DNA from: an uncultured Clostridia bacterium
GTDB lineage: Bacteria > Bacillota > Clostridia > Oscillospirales > Acutalibacteraceae
NCBI GenBank assembly: GCA_945948515.1
Contig: CAMFBH010000019.1
Coordinates: forward strand, 1-40,157
Direction: 5' to 3'
Length of the DNA: 40,157 nt
Part shown: piece after piece, positions 1 through 8,095 of the stretch
Layout: each line of letters starts with the position of its first letter
Position numbering within the stretch: the first letter of the stretch is position 1
Program-made: the position numbers and the translations under genes
Notes under the pieces: model-generated
Told to the model about the DNA's origin: nothing
The model's database searches: none
Seen by the model: only the letters and a program-made list of their open reading frames with translations

Positions 1-40
1 CAGTTTCTCTTAATGCCCTGTTGTTCCCACCATACTATAA

Positions 41-69
41 AAGAGATACCTTAACAGTGTCTCTTTTTT
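41..69. terminator. Bidirectional intrinsic terminator
   Basis: A 9 bp stem (AAGAGATAC pairing with GTGTCTCTT, one G-U pair) with a 7 nt loop is followed by T-rich sequence on the plus strand and by TTTTATAG on the minus strand. It lies just past the prmA stop, so it probably ends the minus-strand yhaM-prmA transcript. It may also end a plus-strand gene lying before the window. Bases 1-40 hold no gene that I can see. Confidence 0.7.
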
Positions 70-81
70 GTTTTTTATCTT

Positions 82-1017
82 CTATTTTGCTTTTCTGCAC
101 GCAAATACGAGCCAGCCTTTTTCCTCTTTTCTTTCAATGACCTCAAAGCCGTTTTGTGCAAATGAATAGAGAACCTCGTCCTCGCGTGTGTCGATAATTC
201 CGCCGGTGATATAAACTCCGTCGTCCGTAAGAAGCGAGCCCACCTCTTTGTTGAACTCCATAATAATATCGGCAACAATATTGGCAACTATAAGATTATA
301 CTTTCCGCTGACGCAATCCGATAGATTGCCCTGAAAAACGCAAAAACGAGGCTCTGCAAATCCGTTTTCGGCACCGTTTTCCTTTGCCGTTTTAACTGCA
401 AGGCTGTCTATATCAACTCCGACTGCACTCTTTGCTCCGAGAAGCAGACAGGCTATTGAAAGGATTCCGCTTCCGCACCCGATATCGAGAACGGTTGATT
501 TTTCGCCAACATAATTTTCAAGCGTTTCAAGGCACAGCCTTGTTGTTGGGTGGCTGCCCGTTCCGAATGCAAGACCGGGTTCGATATGAAGAATTTTTCT
601 GTTTTCATATTCCTCACAGCTTTCCCATGTTGGCTTGATTAACAGCTTTTTGCCGATTGGCATGGGGTGAAAATACTGCTTCCAGTTGTTTACCCAATCC
701 TCTGTTTTGCAGTCTGAAATTTTTATTTCATTTTCTATTCCCTGTGCTTCAAGTCTTTCTCTTATGAACGAAACGGCTTCAAGCGGATTTTCATGCGGAT
801 TAACATAAACATGAATTATTGCCTTTGTTTTATCCTTTTTGAGAAGCTCTTCTTCAATTAAATCAATATGTGCAATTTGCCATGTTTCCTCTTCAAGCGC
901 AGAATAATCCTCAATATATATTCCGTACGGCACAACCATATTTGCAATGCTTCCCGCCGTTTCAATATCCTCGGTTTTAACAAAAACCGATATTTCGCTC
1001 CAGCTCTGTTCTTCCAT
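82..1017 (-). CDS. prmA: Ribosomal protein L11 methyltransferase PrmA
   Basis: A 311-residue SAM-dependent methyltransferase of the PrmA family, which trimethylates ribosomal protein L11 in the cytoplasm. Visible signatures are the PrmA block GLAFGTGSHPTT (about 148-159), the SAM-binding glycine loop VLDIGCGSGILS (about 176-187), the acidic motif VGVDID after the next strand, and NIVADI (about 245-250). The length is normal for the Firmicutes enzyme. The ATG start follows a GAGAG ribosome binding site. The gene begins 11 nt after the yhaM stop, so the two are very likely one transcript, ending at the hairpin at 41-69. In many Firmicutes prmA sits near dnaJ or an RsmE gene; that neighbourhood is not seen here. 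Confidence 0.96.
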   Translation of the reverse strand: MEEQSWSEISVFVKTEDIETAGSIANMVVPYGIYIEDYSALEEETWQIAHIDLIEEELLKKDKTKAIIHVYVNPHENPLEAVSFIRERLEAQGIENEIKISDCKTEDWVNNWKQYFHPMPIGKKLLIKPTWESCEEYENRKILHIEPGLAFGTGSHPTTRLCLETLENYVGEKSTVLDIGCGSGILSIACLLLGAKSAVGVDIDSLAVKTAKENGAENGFAEPRFCVFQGNLSDCVSGKYNLIVANIVADIIMEFNKEVGSLLTDDGVYITGGIIDTREDEVLYSFAQNGFEVIERKEEKGWLVFACRKAK

Positions 1018-1028
1018 ATCTATTCTCT

Positions 1029-1997
1029 CTATTCTTTAAAATTTACCTTGTATTTTGAATCGGGAGCAAGTCCGTGATTATAAATCTTTCTGTTGTCAAG
1101 CGCCCACTGCCTGTCGCTGAAGGAGCCTGCTTCAACCTTTTCGACAGCTCCGCTCATCTCGAAAATTGCGGCATCAAGCGAGTCGAGTGAGGAAAGGATT
1201 TCAGCCTCAACAAACATAGGTCTCACGGGTGAGCCGAATTCGGGAACACCGTGATGTGAAAGCAGCATATGCTCAAGCAGAGCCGCCTTGCTCTCCGGAA
1301 CGCCGAGCTTTTTTGCGGATTCCGAAACAAGCATTGCGCCCTTAACAAGATGGCCTATAAGCTCGCCCGGAGCGGTATAGCCTTTAGCAAGTCCTGTTTT
1401 CGACTCTTCAAGCTCCCATACCTTTGCAACATCATGAAGAATTGCACCCGACAGGAGAAGCTCTCTGTTTACATTTTTATATATCCTGCAAACCTCCTCC
1501 GCCATTGTTACGATTGACATTGTGTGATAAAGCAAGCCTCCAACCATTGCATGATGAAGCCTGAGCGCCGCAGGATATTTAATAAGCTTTTCCTTATTCT
1601 GCTCGTAAATATCGGTTACCACCGCTTTAAAATCGTTATCACTAAAGGCAGAAACCTTTTTCATTATCATTGAATAAAGCTGTTCTCCCCCTGTTTCGGA
1701 AGCAGGAACAAGGTCCGACAGCTTGTAGCCGTCACTCTGCGAGGCAGGTCTGATTTGAGAAATTCTGAACTGGTCTTTGCCGTTGTACTGCTCAATCTGA
1801 CCTCTTACCTTAACAACCATTTCGCTTTCAAAAAGCTCTCCGCTTGCGGCATCCCAAAGCTTTGCCGGTATTTCTCCGCTGTTGTCGGAAAGAATTAAAT
1901 CAAGATATTCCGAGCCGTTTTTTGCGGTTTTCTTTTCACACCTTTTTAAAATAACAAAGCCTTCGCACATTCCGTTTTGCAAGCTTGTAAAATTCAT
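1029..1997 (-). CDS. yhaM: YhaM-like 3'-5' exoribonuclease (OB fold plus HD domain)
   Basis: A 322-residue protein in two parts: an N-terminal OB-fold nucleic-acid-binding region (about 10-90) and a C-terminal HD hydrolase domain. Metal-ligand candidates are H148/H149, H158, the HD pair H188-D189 followed by AKVWEL, H216, H248/H249 and D272. B. subtilis YhaM, which has this architecture, is a metal-dependent 3'-5' exonuclease acting on short RNA and single-stranded DNA. A longer frame runs upstream to 2060, but the ATG at 1997 has a purine-rich ribosome binding site (GGAAGG) and starts at the conserved OB region, so I use it. It is divergent from the pseudokinase gene and is followed closely by prmA. 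Confidence 0.88.
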   Translation of the reverse strand: MNFTSLQNGMCEGFVILKRCEKKTAKNGSEYLDLILSDNSGEIPAKLWDAASGELFESEMVVKVRGQIEQYNGKDQFRISQIRPASQSDGYKLSDLVPASETGGEQLYSMIMKKVSAFSDNDFKAVVTDIYEQNKEKLIKYPAALRLHHAMVGGLLYHTMSIVTMAEEVCRIYKNVNRELLLSGAILHDVAKVWELEESKTGLAKGYTAPGELIGHLVKGAMLVSESAKKLGVPESKAALLEHMLLSHHGVPEFGSPVRPMFVEAEILSSLDSLDAAIFEMSGAVEKVEAGSFSDRQWALDNRKIYNHGLAPDSKYKVNFKE

Positions 1998-2048
1998 TTT
2001 GCGCCGCCCTTCCGCCCTGAACGGGCCGTTGATTTGCAATATATAAAC

Positions 2049-2077
2049 AGTATATAACAAAAAACAGTTTTAAACAA
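2049..2077 (-). promoter_or_regulatory. Sigma-A-type promoter for yhaM-prmA
   Basis: On the minus strand, TTGTTT (2077-2072) and TATACT (2054-2049) are separated by 17 nt, about 50 nt upstream of the yhaM ATG. The -35 is a weak match and the -10 a good one. Confidence 0.5.
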
Positions 2078-2119
2078 GTGGCAATAAAATTTTGCTTTGT
2101 TAATTATCCGTGCGCTTTC

Positions 2120-2148
2120 TTGACAAAGATGTTTTTCACTTATATAAT
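2120..2148 (+). promoter_or_regulatory. Consensus sigma-A promoter for the PASTA pseudokinase
   Basis: TTGACA (2120-2125) and TATAAT (2143-2148) with a 17 nt spacer form a perfect consensus pair. They lie about 50 nt upstream of the TTG start at 2200, which supports the gene beginning there as a single transcription unit. Confidence 0.85.
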
Positions 2149-2199
2149 ACTTTTAGATTACGGCATTAAGATTTTTATTATATTTTCGGAGTGATAGAA

Positions 2200-3966
2200 T
2201 TGAAAAATTTTGACGGCTTCTGTTTAAATTGCTTTAAGAGGCTGACAAACGGTCCGGTTTGCACCGAATGCGGCTTTGACAATGATTCCCAACAGGATTT
2301 TATGCATCTTCAAAGAGGTGTTCTCCTTTCGGATAGATACCTTGTTGGAAAGCACATCGGCACAACCGTTGATTCTCTTTCATACATCGGATACGATACC
2401 GCGCTTGACACTGTTGTTGTTATACGCGAGCTCTTTCCTCAAAGCCTTGCAAACAGGCTTGAGGGTAACAGCAGCGTTCACATCCGCGAGAGAAACCGCA
2501 AGCTGTTTTCGGAGCTCAAGGAATCCTTCAGAATTCTTTGGACCTCGCTCAAAAGGTTTACCAACCTTTCTGCGGTTATTCCCGTTACCGATGTTTTTGA
2601 GGAAAACGAAACCGTTTATGCAATCACGGAAAAGATAGACGGCATTTCCCTTGCAGATGCTCTTGAGCGCGCTCAGGGTGTTATGGATTGGGAAAAGGCT
2701 CAGCTTATGTTTGTTCCGCTGTTTTCATCAATGGAGGTTCTCCATAAAAACGGCATTTACCACGCAGGAATATGCCCCGAAAACCTTATCCTTTGCCGTG
2801 ACGGCAAGGTTAGGCTTGATAATTTCTGCATTAAAGAGGGTAATTCATTCAACGGTACAATAAACTTTAACGAGCACGACGGCTATTCCGCTCCCGAACA
2901 GTACGAGGAGAAGGGCGAAATTACCGCTTCAACGGATATTTATTCTGTTTGTGCCTGCCTTTACAGAGCGCTTACAGGTTCACTTCCGCCCAACGCTGTT
3001 TCAAGAAAAACAGACGATAAGCTTATGATTCCTGCAAGAATTGCAAAATTAATTCCGCTTGATATTATTAAAGCTCTCGGTTCGGGACTTCAGCTTCCGC
3101 CCGAAAAAAGAACCAAGGATATTTCCTCCCTGCGCGAAGCTCTCAGCAATGCTGCATTGAACGACGGCACAGATGTGCAGAAGGTTGTTCCCGAAGAACA
3201 GCAAACAGTGCCCGAGGCTCCTTCTAAATTCGATCTTGAAGAGTTTTCAAGCTATCAGGCTCCCGAACAGCGCCGCGAGAGAAATGCTCGGCGTGAAGAA
3301 AGCAAAAAGCAGCGCGAGAAAGAGAAAAAAGAGAAGGATAAAAAATCGAAAGTAATTATCATTGTGCTCTGCGTTCTTCTTGTTGTTTCAATCGTTGCCG
3401 GCGTTCTTGCCTCAAAGGGCGGTTTGCTTGAGGGCAAGGAAACAACAACCACTCCCCCGGAAACGGTTCAGAGCTATCAGGTTCCCGATATTGCGGGCGC
3501 GGGCTACACCCAGAGCGATGTTGAGAACAATGCAAACTGGAACAAGTGGTTTGATATTGTTTTTGAATCCGAATACACGGATAAGGCCGAGGAGGGCGTT
3601 ATCTTTAAACAGAGCGTAACTAAAGGAACAACCGTTCAAAAGGGTACAAAGCTTGTTCTCACCGTAAGCAAGGGCATTGAAATGAAGGAAATTGTTGATG
3701 TCGGCGGTCTTGAAGAGGACGAGGCAAGAAAGCTTCTTGAAAAGGACGGCTTCAAGGTTTCTGTTGTTTATGTTTATAATGACGGTTCAAACACAGCCGG
3801 AACAGTTAAGGCAAACTACGGCATGTCTCCTGCCGCCGGAACGCAATACGAGGTCGGCAAGGAAATTGTTCTTCAGGTTTGGGAAGAGGAAACAACCGAA
3901 GAAGAAACAACCGAACCGGAATCAACAACAAGCGCTCCCATTACTCCCGAGGTTGAGTTTGATTAA
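2200..3966 (+). CDS. Membrane PASTA-domain protein with a predicted pseudokinase domain and N-terminal zinc ribbon
   Basis: A 588-residue protein. Domain order: a zinc ribbon with two CxxC pairs (about 5-25); a Ser/Thr-kinase-like fold (about 40-300); a charged Lys/Arg/Glu linker; one transmembrane helix (about 385-406); two PASTA repeats (about 426-565) that would lie outside the cell and could sense peptidoglycan; and a Thr/Glu tail. Kinase landmarks are degraded: the glycine loop lacks GxGxxG, the VAIK lysine is R76, HRD reads HAG (188-190) and DFG reads NFC (208-210). The SAPEQ and D-IYS structural motifs remain. I infer that it binds or signals without phosphotransfer. Start choice: a GTG at 2191 overlaps the GGAG Shine-Dalgarno (2188-2191), which sits 8 nt ahead of the in-frame TTG at 2200, so TTG is preferred. 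It appears monocistronic, between its own promoter and terminator. Confidence 0.85.
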   Translation: MKNFDGFCLNCFKRLTNGPVCTECGFDNDSQQDFMHLQRGVLLSDRYLVGKHIGTTVDSLSYIGYDTALDTVVVIRELFPQSLANRLEGNSSVHIRERNRKLFSELKESFRILWTSLKRFTNLSAVIPVTDVFEENETVYAITEKIDGISLADALERAQGVMDWEKAQLMFVPLFSSMEVLHKNGIYHAGICPENLILCRDGKVRLDNFCIKEGNSFNGTINFNEHDGYSAPEQYEEKGEITASTDIYSVCACLYRALTGSLPPNAVSRKTDDKLMIPARIAKLIPLDIIKALGSGLQLPPEKRTKDISSLREALSNAALNDGTDVQKVVPEEQQTVPEAPSKFDLEEFSSYQAPEQRRERNARREESKKQREKEKKEKDKKSKVIIIVLCVLLVVSIVAGVLASKGGLLEGKETTTTPPETVQSYQVPDIAGAGYTQSDVENNANWNKWFDIVFESEYTDKAEEGVIFKQSVTKGTTVQKGTKLVLTVSKGIEMKEIVDVGGLEEDEARKLLEKDGFKVSVVYVYNDGSNTAGTVKANYGMSPAAGTQYEVGKEIVLQVWEEETTEEETTEPESTTSAPITPEVEFD

Positions 3967-3983
3967 TTAACTATAATTGTATA

Positions 3984-4010
3984 GCGGGCAGTTTCGGCTG
4001 TCCGTTTTTT
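3984..4010 (+). terminator. Intrinsic terminator after the pseudokinase gene
   Basis: CGGGCAG pairs with CTGTCCG (one G-U) around a short loop, followed directly by six T residues. It begins about 20 nt past the stop. Confidence 0.85.
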
Positions 4011-4080
4011 ATTATATTTGATAAGATTGTTATTTTTTTGTCAATCTATCGTTAAAATATACAAAGTTTCGATATGGGCA

Positions 4081-4108
4081 TTGACAAAAAGTTAAACAGG
4101 TATATAAT
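4081..4108 (+). promoter_or_regulatory. Consensus promoter for serC-serA
   Basis: TTGACA (4081-4086) and TATAAT (4103-4108) with a 16 nt spacer. The leader to the serC ATG is only about 40 nt, with no room for a T-box or riboswitch, so simple promoter-level control is likely. Confidence 0.85.
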
Positions 4109-4154
4109 GTAATAAGTCACTATTTTAAACAATAAACAAGAGAGGTATATAATA

Positions 4155-5237
4155 ATGGCAAGAGTTTATAACTTCAGTGCAGGTCCCTCAACCCTGCCCG
4201 AAAGCGTTTTGGAACAGGCTGCAAGCGAGATGCTTGATTACCAGGGCTGCGGTCAGTCCGTAATGGAAATGAGCCACCGCTCAAAGGTTTTCGACAAAAT
4301 AATTAAGGATGCAGAGGCTCTTATGCGCGAGCTTTACAATGTGCCCGACAACTACAAGGTTCTTTTCCTTCAGGGCGGTGCTTCTGCTCAGTTCAGCGCT
4401 ATTCCGCTCAATTTTATGAACGGCAGCGGCAAGGCAGACTACATCATCACCGGTCAGTGGGCTAAAAAGGCTTTCCAGGAGGCTCAAAAATACGGCGATG
4501 TTAAGGCTGCTGCTTCCTCGGCAGACAAAACATTTTCCTATATTCCCAAAACAAAGCCCGAGGATTTCAGAGAGGATGCAGATTATGTTTACATCTGCAT
4601 GAACAACACTATTTACGGAACTGTTTACAAGGAGCTTCCTCCCGTAGGCGACAAGGTTCTTATTGCCGATGTTTCCTCATGCGCGCTTTCCGAGCCGCTT
4701 GATATTTCAAAATTCGGCATGGTTTATTTCGGCGCTCAGAAGAATGTTGCGCCCGCAGGTCTTGTTGTTGCAATAATCAGAGAGGATTTACTCGGAAACG
4801 CAAGAGACATCACGCCCGTTATGATGAACTACAAGGTTCAGGCAGATGCAGATTCTCTTTACAACACTCCTCCCTGCTGGACTATTTATATCTGCAAGCT
4901 CGTTCTTGAATGGATTAAATCCCTCGGCGGTCTTGAGGCAATGAAGGAAAGAAACGAGAAAAAAGCAAAAATTCTTTATGATTTCCTTGATTCCTCGGAA
5001 ATGTTCAAGGGCACAGTTGTTCCAGAGGACCGTTCTCTTATGAATGTTCCTTTTGTTACAGGAAACGACGAGCTTGATGCAAAATTTGTTAAAGAGGCAA
5101 CAGAGGCAGGCTTCGTTAATCTTAAAGGCCACAGAACAGTTGGCGGTATGAGAGCAAGCATCTACAACGCAATGCCGATTGAAGGCGTTGAAAAGCTTGT
5201 TGCATTTATGAAAAAATTCGAGGAGGAAAATAAATAA
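4155..5237 (+). CDS. serC: Phosphoserine aminotransferase
   Basis: A 360-residue class V PLP aminotransferase that converts 3-phosphohydroxypyruvate and glutamate to phosphoserine and 2-oxoglutarate, the second step of serine synthesis. The N-terminal YNFSAGPSTLPESVL is the family signature. The PLP lysine is K196 in YFGAQKNVAPAG. The C-terminal GHRTVGGMRASIYNAM block contributes to substrate phosphate binding in the family. The length is typical. The ATG follows an AGAGG ribosome binding site. The stop codon overlaps the serA start (TAATG), so the two are translationally coupled. No serB phosphatase lies nearby. Confidence 0.98.
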   Translation: MARVYNFSAGPSTLPESVLEQAASEMLDYQGCGQSVMEMSHRSKVFDKIIKDAEALMRELYNVPDNYKVLFLQGGASAQFSAIPLNFMNGSGKADYIITGQWAKKAFQEAQKYGDVKAAASSADKTFSYIPKTKPEDFREDADYVYICMNNTIYGTVYKELPPVGDKVLIADVSSCALSEPLDISKFGMVYFGAQKNVAPAGLVVAIIREDLLGNARDITPVMMNYKVQADADSLYNTPPCWTIYICKLVLEWIKSLGGLEAMKERNEKKAKILYDFLDSSEMFKGTVVPEDRSLMNVPFVTGNDELDAKFVKEATEAGFVNLKGHRTVGGMRASIYNAMPIEGVEKLVAFMKKFEEENK

Positions 5238-6403
5238 TGTTTTCCGTTAAAACTTTAAATAAGATTTCAAATGTCGGCCTTTCCAAGTTCGACAGCACAA
5301 AATATGTTTACGGCGACGATATTGAAAATCCCGATGCCATAATGGTTAGAAGTGCAAAAATGCACGATATGGTTATGCCCGAATCTCTTCTTGCAATTGC
5401 AAGAGCAGGTGCAGGCGTTAACAACATTCCCGTTCAGGAATGTGCTCAAAAGGGTATTGTTGTTTTCAATACTCCCGGTGCAAATGCAAATGCAGTTAAG
5501 GAGCTTGTTATCTGCGGACTTCTTCTTTCAAGCCGCAGAATTACAAACGCTATCGACTGGTGCAAAACAATTAAGGACGAGGGCGACAATGTGGGCGCCG
5601 CTGTTGAAAAAGGCAAGAGCGCTTTTGCAGGTCCTGAATTAAAGGGTAAAACAATCGGCGTTATCGGTCTCGGTGCAATCGGACGACTTGTTGCAAACGC
5701 CGCTTCCGACCTTGGAATGAAGGTTATCGGTTACGACCCGTTCCTTCCCGAAGAGCTCAAGGAAACTCTCAAAAAGGATGTTGTTATCAACAACAATCTT
5801 GAAGAGATTTATCCCGAATGCGATTATCTTACCGTGCATGTTCCCCTCACTCCCGACACAAGGGAGCTTATCTGCAAGGATACAATTTCAAAAATGAAAA
5901 GCAATGTTCGCATTATGAACTTTGCAAGAGGCGACCTTGCAAACAGCAAGGATATTGTTGATGCTCTTGAAAACGGCGAAATGGCGGCTTATGTTACCGA
6001 TTTCCCGTCGGCAGAGCTTATCGGAGTTGACGGAGTTATTGCAATTCCCCATCTCGGTGCTTCAACACCCGAAAGCGAGGAGAACTGTGCTTATATGGGC
6101 GCTGTTGAGCTTATTGATTTCCTTGAAAACGGAAACATCAAAAACAGCGTTAACATGCCCTCGGTTTCAGTTGCAAAATCAGGTGTTGCAAGAATAACAG
6201 TTATTCACATCAACAAGCCGAAAATGATTTCAACAATTACCGACACCATCAGCCGTGACGGTGTTAACATTGCTTCCTTTGAAGATAAAAACAGAGGCGA
6301 AGTCGCTTACTCAATTATTGATGTTGACAGCGAGGTTTCCGACGATGTTGTTAAGGATATTGAAGCAATCGACGGCGTTATCCGCGTTCGCGTAATTAAA
6401 TAA
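5237..6403 (+). CDS. serA: D-3-phosphoglycerate dehydrogenase, short ACT-domain type
   Basis: A 388-residue NAD-dependent dehydrogenase that oxidises 3-phosphoglycerate to 3-phosphohydroxypyruvate. A D-2-hydroxyacid dehydrogenase catalytic domain surrounds a Rossmann core with GVIGLGAIGRLVA (about 139-151); FARGDL carries the substrate arginine and PHLGAST the catalytic histidine; a C-terminal ACT domain (about 315-388) suggests amino-acid feedback. The usual DVFxxEP segment with the catalytic glutamate reads TDFPSAEL here, so the Glu appears shifted; similar forms occur in short clostridial and Bacteroides-type SerA as I recall. It is coupled to serC by a one-base overlap and ends at a strong terminator. 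Confidence 0.93.
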   Translation: MFSVKTLNKISNVGLSKFDSTKYVYGDDIENPDAIMVRSAKMHDMVMPESLLAIARAGAGVNNIPVQECAQKGIVVFNTPGANANAVKELVICGLLLSSRRITNAIDWCKTIKDEGDNVGAAVEKGKSAFAGPELKGKTIGVIGLGAIGRLVANAASDLGMKVIGYDPFLPEELKETLKKDVVINNNLEEIYPECDYLTVHVPLTPDTRELICKDTISKMKSNVRIMNFARGDLANSKDIVDALENGEMAAYVTDFPSAELIGVDGVIAIPHLGASTPESEENCAYMGAVELIDFLENGNIKNSVNMPSVSVAKSGVARITVIHINKPKMISTITDTISRDGVNIASFEDKNRGEVAYSIIDVDSEVSDDVVKDIEAIDGVIRVRVIK

Positions 6404-6420
6404 TTTTTGTTCAACGAACA

Positions 6421-6463
6421 AAGCACCCGCTTAACAATCAAGTTAAACGGGTGCTTATTTTTT
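6421..6463 (+). terminator. Intrinsic terminator of serC-serA
   Basis: A long stem (AAGCACCCGCTTAAC with GTTAAACGGGTGCTT, one mismatch) and a T-rich tail lie between the convergent serA and trmL genes. The minus-strand tail is weak, so use in both directions is less certain. Confidence 0.85.
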
Positions 6464-6467
6464 GTAT

Positions 6468-6977
6468 TTACCATTCGTATTTAGTTAGGCTTCCGCGCTG
6501 TGAAAGCTCGGGATAATCCCACTGCCTCAAAACCTCATAGGTTCCTACGGCAACCGCATTTGAGAGATTAAGGCTTCTTATTATTCCCCTCATCGGCAGG
6601 CGCACGCACCTTTCGGGATTTGCTTTAAGAAGCTCCTCGGGCAACCCTTTGGTTTCCTTTCCGAAAACAAGAAACGCTCCATTGGGATAAGAAACATCGG
6701 TATGCGCCCTTTGTGCTTTTGTTGAAAAATAGAAAAACTCGGCAGAGGAATTTTTTTCAAAAAATTCCTCGCTTGATGAATAAAAGGTTATATCAAGCTT
6801 GTCCCAATAATCAAGTCCTGCTCTTTTAAGCTTTTTGTCATCAATTTTAAAGCCCATAGGCTCAACAAGGTGAAGCCTTGCTCCCGTAGCGGCACAGGTT
6901 CTTGCAATATTGCCTGTGTTTTGCGGTATTTCCGGCTCAATTAATGCAATGTTTAATATATGTATATGCTGTTTCAA
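6468..6977 (-). CDS. trmL: tRNA (cytidine/uridine-34 2'-O)-methyltransferase TrmL
   Basis: A 169-residue SPOUT-class enzyme that methylates the ribose of the wobble nucleotide in tRNA-Leu isoacceptors. Family motifs are EPEIPQNTGNIARTC near the N-terminus, GKETKGLP in the middle, and the knot-forming MRGIIRSLNLSNAVAV with YEVLRQW at the C-terminus. The start is TTG at 6977, overlapping the nagA stop (TTGA). It lies 8 nt behind a GGAG sequence inside the nagA end, and no in-frame ATG precedes the conserved block. It is the last gene of the dusB-nagA-trmL set. Confidence 0.92.
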   Translation of the reverse strand: MKQHIHILNIALIEPEIPQNTGNIARTCAATGARLHLVEPMGFKIDDKKLKRAGLDYWDKLDITFYSSSEEFFEKNSSAEFFYFSTKAQRAHTDVSYPNGAFLVFGKETKGLPEELLKANPERCVRLPMRGIIRSLNLSNAVAVGTYEVLRQWDYPELSQRGSLTKYEW

Positions 6978-8095
6978 ATTCTTTCTCCGTTAATAAACAC
7001 ATCTGTTATTTCAAAATTTTCATTGAGCGCAACTATATCGGCGCACTTTCCCTTGGCTATTGAGCCGATTTCTTTATCTGCTCCTATTGAACACGCGGGA
7101 TTTATTGTGCAGCTTCTGAGCGCCGCTTCAAAATCAATTCCGTAGGAAAGAAGATTTTTAAACTCAAAATAAATATTGCTGATTGATGCGGCAATTGTTC
7201 CGTCCTCAAGAGTTGCATACTTCGCGCCTTTGAGAACAAGAACCCTTTGACCGCCGAGGTCGTACTCGCCCTCGCCGAGTCCTGCGGCCTTCATACTGTC
7301 GCTGATAACAACCGCCCTGTTTTTTCCGAGAATTTTAAAGGTGTTTCTCAAAACCTCAGGGCAGATATGACCGCCGTCGCATATGATTTCGCACATAACC
7401 TCACTGTCAAGCAACGCTCCTACTGCTCCCGCCGCGCGGTGAGTCATAGGGGTCATTGCATTATAAAGGTGTGTTGCGTGAGAAACACCGAGAGAAATTG
7501 CTTTTTTGCACTCCTCCGCTGTTGCCGCCGTGTGACCTATTGAAACGGTGCACATTTCCTTTACGGCTGATATAAACTCATCGCTTTCAAACGCCTCGGG
7601 CGCTATTGTTATTAGCTTAACCATTCCGTTTGCACATTCATACAGGCGTTCAAATTCCTCAACACTTCCGGCTCTGACATATTTTCCGTTCTGCGCGCCC
7701 TTTTTACTCTGTGCGATAAACGGACCTTCAAGATGAAATCCGGCAACCTTTGAGCCCTTGGATTTTTTTGAAAACGAAGCTCCCGTTTTAAGGATTTCCG
7801 AAAGCTCCTTCTCGGGCAGAGTCATGGTTGTGGGGCAAAATGAGGTTACTCCGTTTTTTGCAAGATACGAGCTCATTTTTTCGAGGCTTTCTTCACTGCA
7901 ATCACCGAAGTCTCCGCCGTTTGCACCGTGAATATGAACATCAACAAAGCCCGGAATCAGCACCTTGCCGCTCATATCAACGCCGTCTTTTTCAATTATT
8001 CCTATATCTCCGATTTTTCCGTCCTGCGTTATTTCTATATCGGCAAAATCCTTTTTGAAAGCTTCATTATAAAAGCAGCAGTTTTTTAAAATCAT
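6974..8095 (-). CDS. nagA: N-acetylglucosamine-6-phosphate deacetylase
   Basis: A 373-residue amidohydrolase that removes acetate from GlcNAc-6-phosphate, feeding amino-sugar recycling or chitin and mucin sugar use. Metal and catalytic residues are visible: H54 and H56 in VDVHIHG, E123 in HLEGPF, H188 in IGHTAA, H209 in HLYNAM, and the catalytic D266 in ISDSMKAAGLGEGEY. The full length matches the family. The ATG overlaps the dusB stop by one base (TAATG) and has an AAAGGA ribosome binding site. No nagB deaminase or PTS gene is adjacent, so it is separated from the rest of its pathway. Confidence 0.97.
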   Translation of the reverse strand: MILKNCCFYNEAFKKDFADIEITQDGKIGDIGIIEKDGVDMSGKVLIPGFVDVHIHGANGGDFGDCSEESLEKMSSYLAKNGVTSFCPTTMTLPEKELSEILKTGASFSKKSKGSKVAGFHLEGPFIAQSKKGAQNGKYVRAGSVEEFERLYECANGMVKLITIAPEAFESDEFISAVKEMCTVSIGHTAATAEECKKAISLGVSHATHLYNAMTPMTHRAAGAVGALLDSEVMCEIICDGGHICPEVLRNTFKILGKNRAVVISDSMKAAGLGEGEYDLGGQRVLVLKGAKYATLEDGTIAASISNIYFEFKNLLSYGIDFEAALRSCTINPACSIGADKEIGSIAKGKCADIVALNENFEITDVFINGERI

